64,000 nt of DNA, from the NCBI GenBank assembly GCA_037176705.1, contig CM073893.1:31099182-31163181 (forward strand). The letters are read 5' to 3'. Source of the stretch: Molossus alvarezi (taxonomy: Eukaryota > Chordata > Mammalia > Chiroptera > Molossidae). Both the position numbers and the translations under genes were made by a program. The notes under the pieces were generated by a model, which was not told the origin of the DNA, did no database searches, and saw only the letters and a list, made by a program, of their open reading frames with translations. Shown here one piece after another: positions 62,603-64,000 of the stretch (position 1 is its first letter; each line of letters begins with the position of its first letter).

Positions 62603-64000
62603 TTTTTTTTTAAAAAAAATTATTGCTGAATGTATTACAGATGTTCTTCATTTTTACCCCATTGACCCCCTCCTCCTCACTCCTGACCCCCTCCTGCCTT
62701 TTCCCACACTATTGTCTGTGTCCATTGGTTATGCATATAAGTTCTTTGGTTTATTTCTTCCCACACCCCTACCCCCTTCCCTTTGAGGTTTCTTAGTCAA
62801 TTTTGTACTTTTTATTCCCTTCACCTTTTTCACCAATTCCCCCAACTCCCCTCCCATCTAGCAACCAACAAAATGTTCTCTGTATCTATGAGAATGTTTC
62901 TGTTCTGCCTGTTAATTTTGTTTGTAGATTCCATTGTCGATAAATATGTATACATTGCCATTTTGTTTGTTCATATATTTTATCTTTTTCTTCAAAAAGA
63001 CCCTTCATCATTTCATATAATAACGGTTTGGTGGTGATGAACTCCTTTAACTTTTTATTGTCTGGGAAACTCTTTATATGGCCATCAATTCTAAATGACA
63101 GCTCTGCAGGATAGAGTAATCTTGGTTGTAGGTTCTTGCTTTTCATCACTCTGAATATTTCTTGCCACTCCCTTCTGGCCTGCAAAGTTTCTTTTGAGAA
63201 ATCAGCTGACAGCCTTATGGGAACTCCCTTGCAGGTAACTAACTGCTTTTCTCTTGATGCTTTTAAGATTCTCTCTTTGTCTTGAACAGTTTGCATTTTA
63301 ATGACGATGTGTCTTGGTGTGGGCCTCTTGGGGTTCATCTTGTTTGGGACTCTCCGTGCTTCCTGGACTTGTATGTCTGTTTCCTCACCAAGTTAGGAAA
63401 GTTTTCTGCCATTATTATTTCAAACAGGTTTTCAATTTCTTGTTCTCTCTCTTCTCCTTCTGGCACCCCCAAGATGCGAATGTTGGCACACTTGAAGTTG
63501 TCCCAGAGGCTCCTTACACTGTCTTCATTTTTTTTTTGGATTCTTTCTTCTTTTTGCTGTTCTGATTGGGCATTTTTTGCTTCATTATATTCCAAATTGA
63601 TGGTTTGCTTCTTGGATTTACATACTCTACCATTGAATCTGTGTAAATTATTCTTTATTTCAGTTAGTGCCTCCTTCATTTCTGACTGTGCATCCATCAT
63701 TTCTGACTGGTCCCTTTTGATGCTCTTGAGGCCCTCCCTAAGTTCACTGAGGTTCTCACTAAGTTCATTGACCATCCTTATAAGCAGTATTTTGAACTCA
63801 GCATCTGTTAGGTTGCTTATCTCCATTTTGCTTAGTTCTTTTCTTGGGGTTTTGTTCTGTTCATTTGGGACCTGTTTCTTTGGCTCTCATTTTGGCTGCC
63901 TCCCTGTGTTGTTTCTCTGTGTTACTTAATGAGAGGTATGGGGCTATCTGAGACCAGATGCGGATTGTTTGAAAGAATTTAGGAAACCTGAAGCATGATC
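62603..64000 (-). mobile_element. HAL1-type (half-L1) retrotransposon, 5' end beyond window
   Basis: The element is on the minus strand. Its 3' end is a T-rich run at about 62603-62620 on the + strand, followed by a bat-type L1 3' UTR (about 62621-62885) with the usual G-rich tract and 'acttatatgcat' motif. Immediately upstream lies an L1 ORF1 C-terminal domain ending at 62886, with no ORF2. Full-length L1s carry about 3.8 kb of ORF2 between these parts, so this matches HAL1 elements, which encode only an ORF1-like protein and depend on L1 enzymes. HAL1 elements are known from mammals including bats. The right-hand side (about 63830-64000) holds the ORF1 N-terminal region and probably 5' UTR. 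An internal deletion of a normal L1 is the alternative. Confidence 0.85.
62886..63890 (-). pseudogene. L1/HAL1 ORF1p-like RNA-binding protein, frameshifted
   Basis: Decayed ORF1 of the half-L1 element; in intact LINEs this product is a trimeric nucleic-acid chaperone. Two open segments cover most of it. From 63826 to 63335 lies a coiled-coil-like, Glu/Lys/Ser-rich region (SELREGLKSIKRDQSEM), then the RRM-type part (IRILGVPEGEE, ENLFEIIMAENFP). From 63338 to 62886 lies the C-terminal domain (MNPKRPTPRHIVIKM, LQARREWQEIFRVMKSKNLQ, LLYPAELSF). The two join through an apparent 1-nt deletion near 63381-63392. Upstream of the first segment an in-frame TGA interrupts the N-terminus (around 63860). 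After the conserved TTKPLLYEMMKGLFEEK end there is a short extension (62886-62990) before the stop. Broken by at least two lesions, so not expected to be functional. Confidence 0.85.

Noticed and set aside
63282..63929. 215-codon + strand open frame
   Set aside because: It is the antisense shadow of the half-L1 ORF1 on the minus strand; the minus-strand translation matches ORF1 and this one is Ser/Phe/Leu-rich shadow.

Overview
The window is mammalian nuclear DNA, almost certainly from a bat (probably Yangochiroptera). The main evidence is about fifteen tRNA-derived SINEs of the Ves type. Their heads read like 'ggtgtggctcag' and 'ctggtcagggcac', or appear antisense as 'gagccaaaccggccagggc', with the pyrimidine-rich Ves body. 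L1 3' ends of the kind seen in bats, eutherian L2 and MIR relics, and MaLR LTRs fit the same picture. The sequence is AT-rich with very little coding content, as expected of a long intron in a gene desert. No bacterial-type genes, CRISPR arrays or operons are present.

The only host coding sequence I can support is two small exons on the + strand, 26513-26571 (59 nt) and 26706-26878 (173 nt), separated by a 134-nt intron. Together they encode about 77 residues of the cytoplasmic tail of a delta-2 protocadherin. The sequence (NYMGSRQQFVQ, then TFKDPERASLRDSGHGDSDQ) matches my memory of PCDH17 best. Positions 1-26512 are then the intron after the large ectodomain exon, which lies upstream of the window. 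Positions 26879-64000 are the start of the intron before the last exon, which I do not find here. The reading frames at these exons are unusual: skipping the first, or retaining either flanking intron, gives an in-frame stop within zero to two codons.

Layout. 1-10 kb: intron with two antisense Ves SINEs (one young, with a 17-bp target-site duplication), a 400-bp diverged inverted-repeat DNA transposon and a GATA microsatellite. 10-26 kb: L1 fragments in both orientations, L2 and MIR relics, and Ves SINEs, including a nested SINE/L1 complex at 20.3-22.4 kb. 26-28.6 kb: the two exons in a stretch with no recognisable repeats. 28.6-52 kb: Ves insertions, a run of L2 and MIR relics at 33-45 kb, and a young L1 3' end at 51.7 kb with an 18-bp target-site duplication. 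52-58 kb: fewer repeats, with two high-complexity segments (about 54.0-54.8 kb and 57.1-57.4 kb) that are candidate regulatory elements. 59-64 kb: a dense retroelement cluster with a MaLR LTR, Ves SINEs, a nearly full-length RPS6 processed pseudogene, a MaLR LTR split by a Ves SINE, and at the edge a half-L1 (HAL1-type) element in which an L1 ORF1 C-terminus runs straight into the 3' UTR with no ORF2.

Most Ves and L1 insertions are antisense to the protocadherin gene, as usual for insertions tolerated in introns. I found no convincing new multi-gene system. The most useful observations are the stop-poised splice junctions, the HAL1-type element, the candidate regulatory segments and the young, possibly polymorphic insertions.
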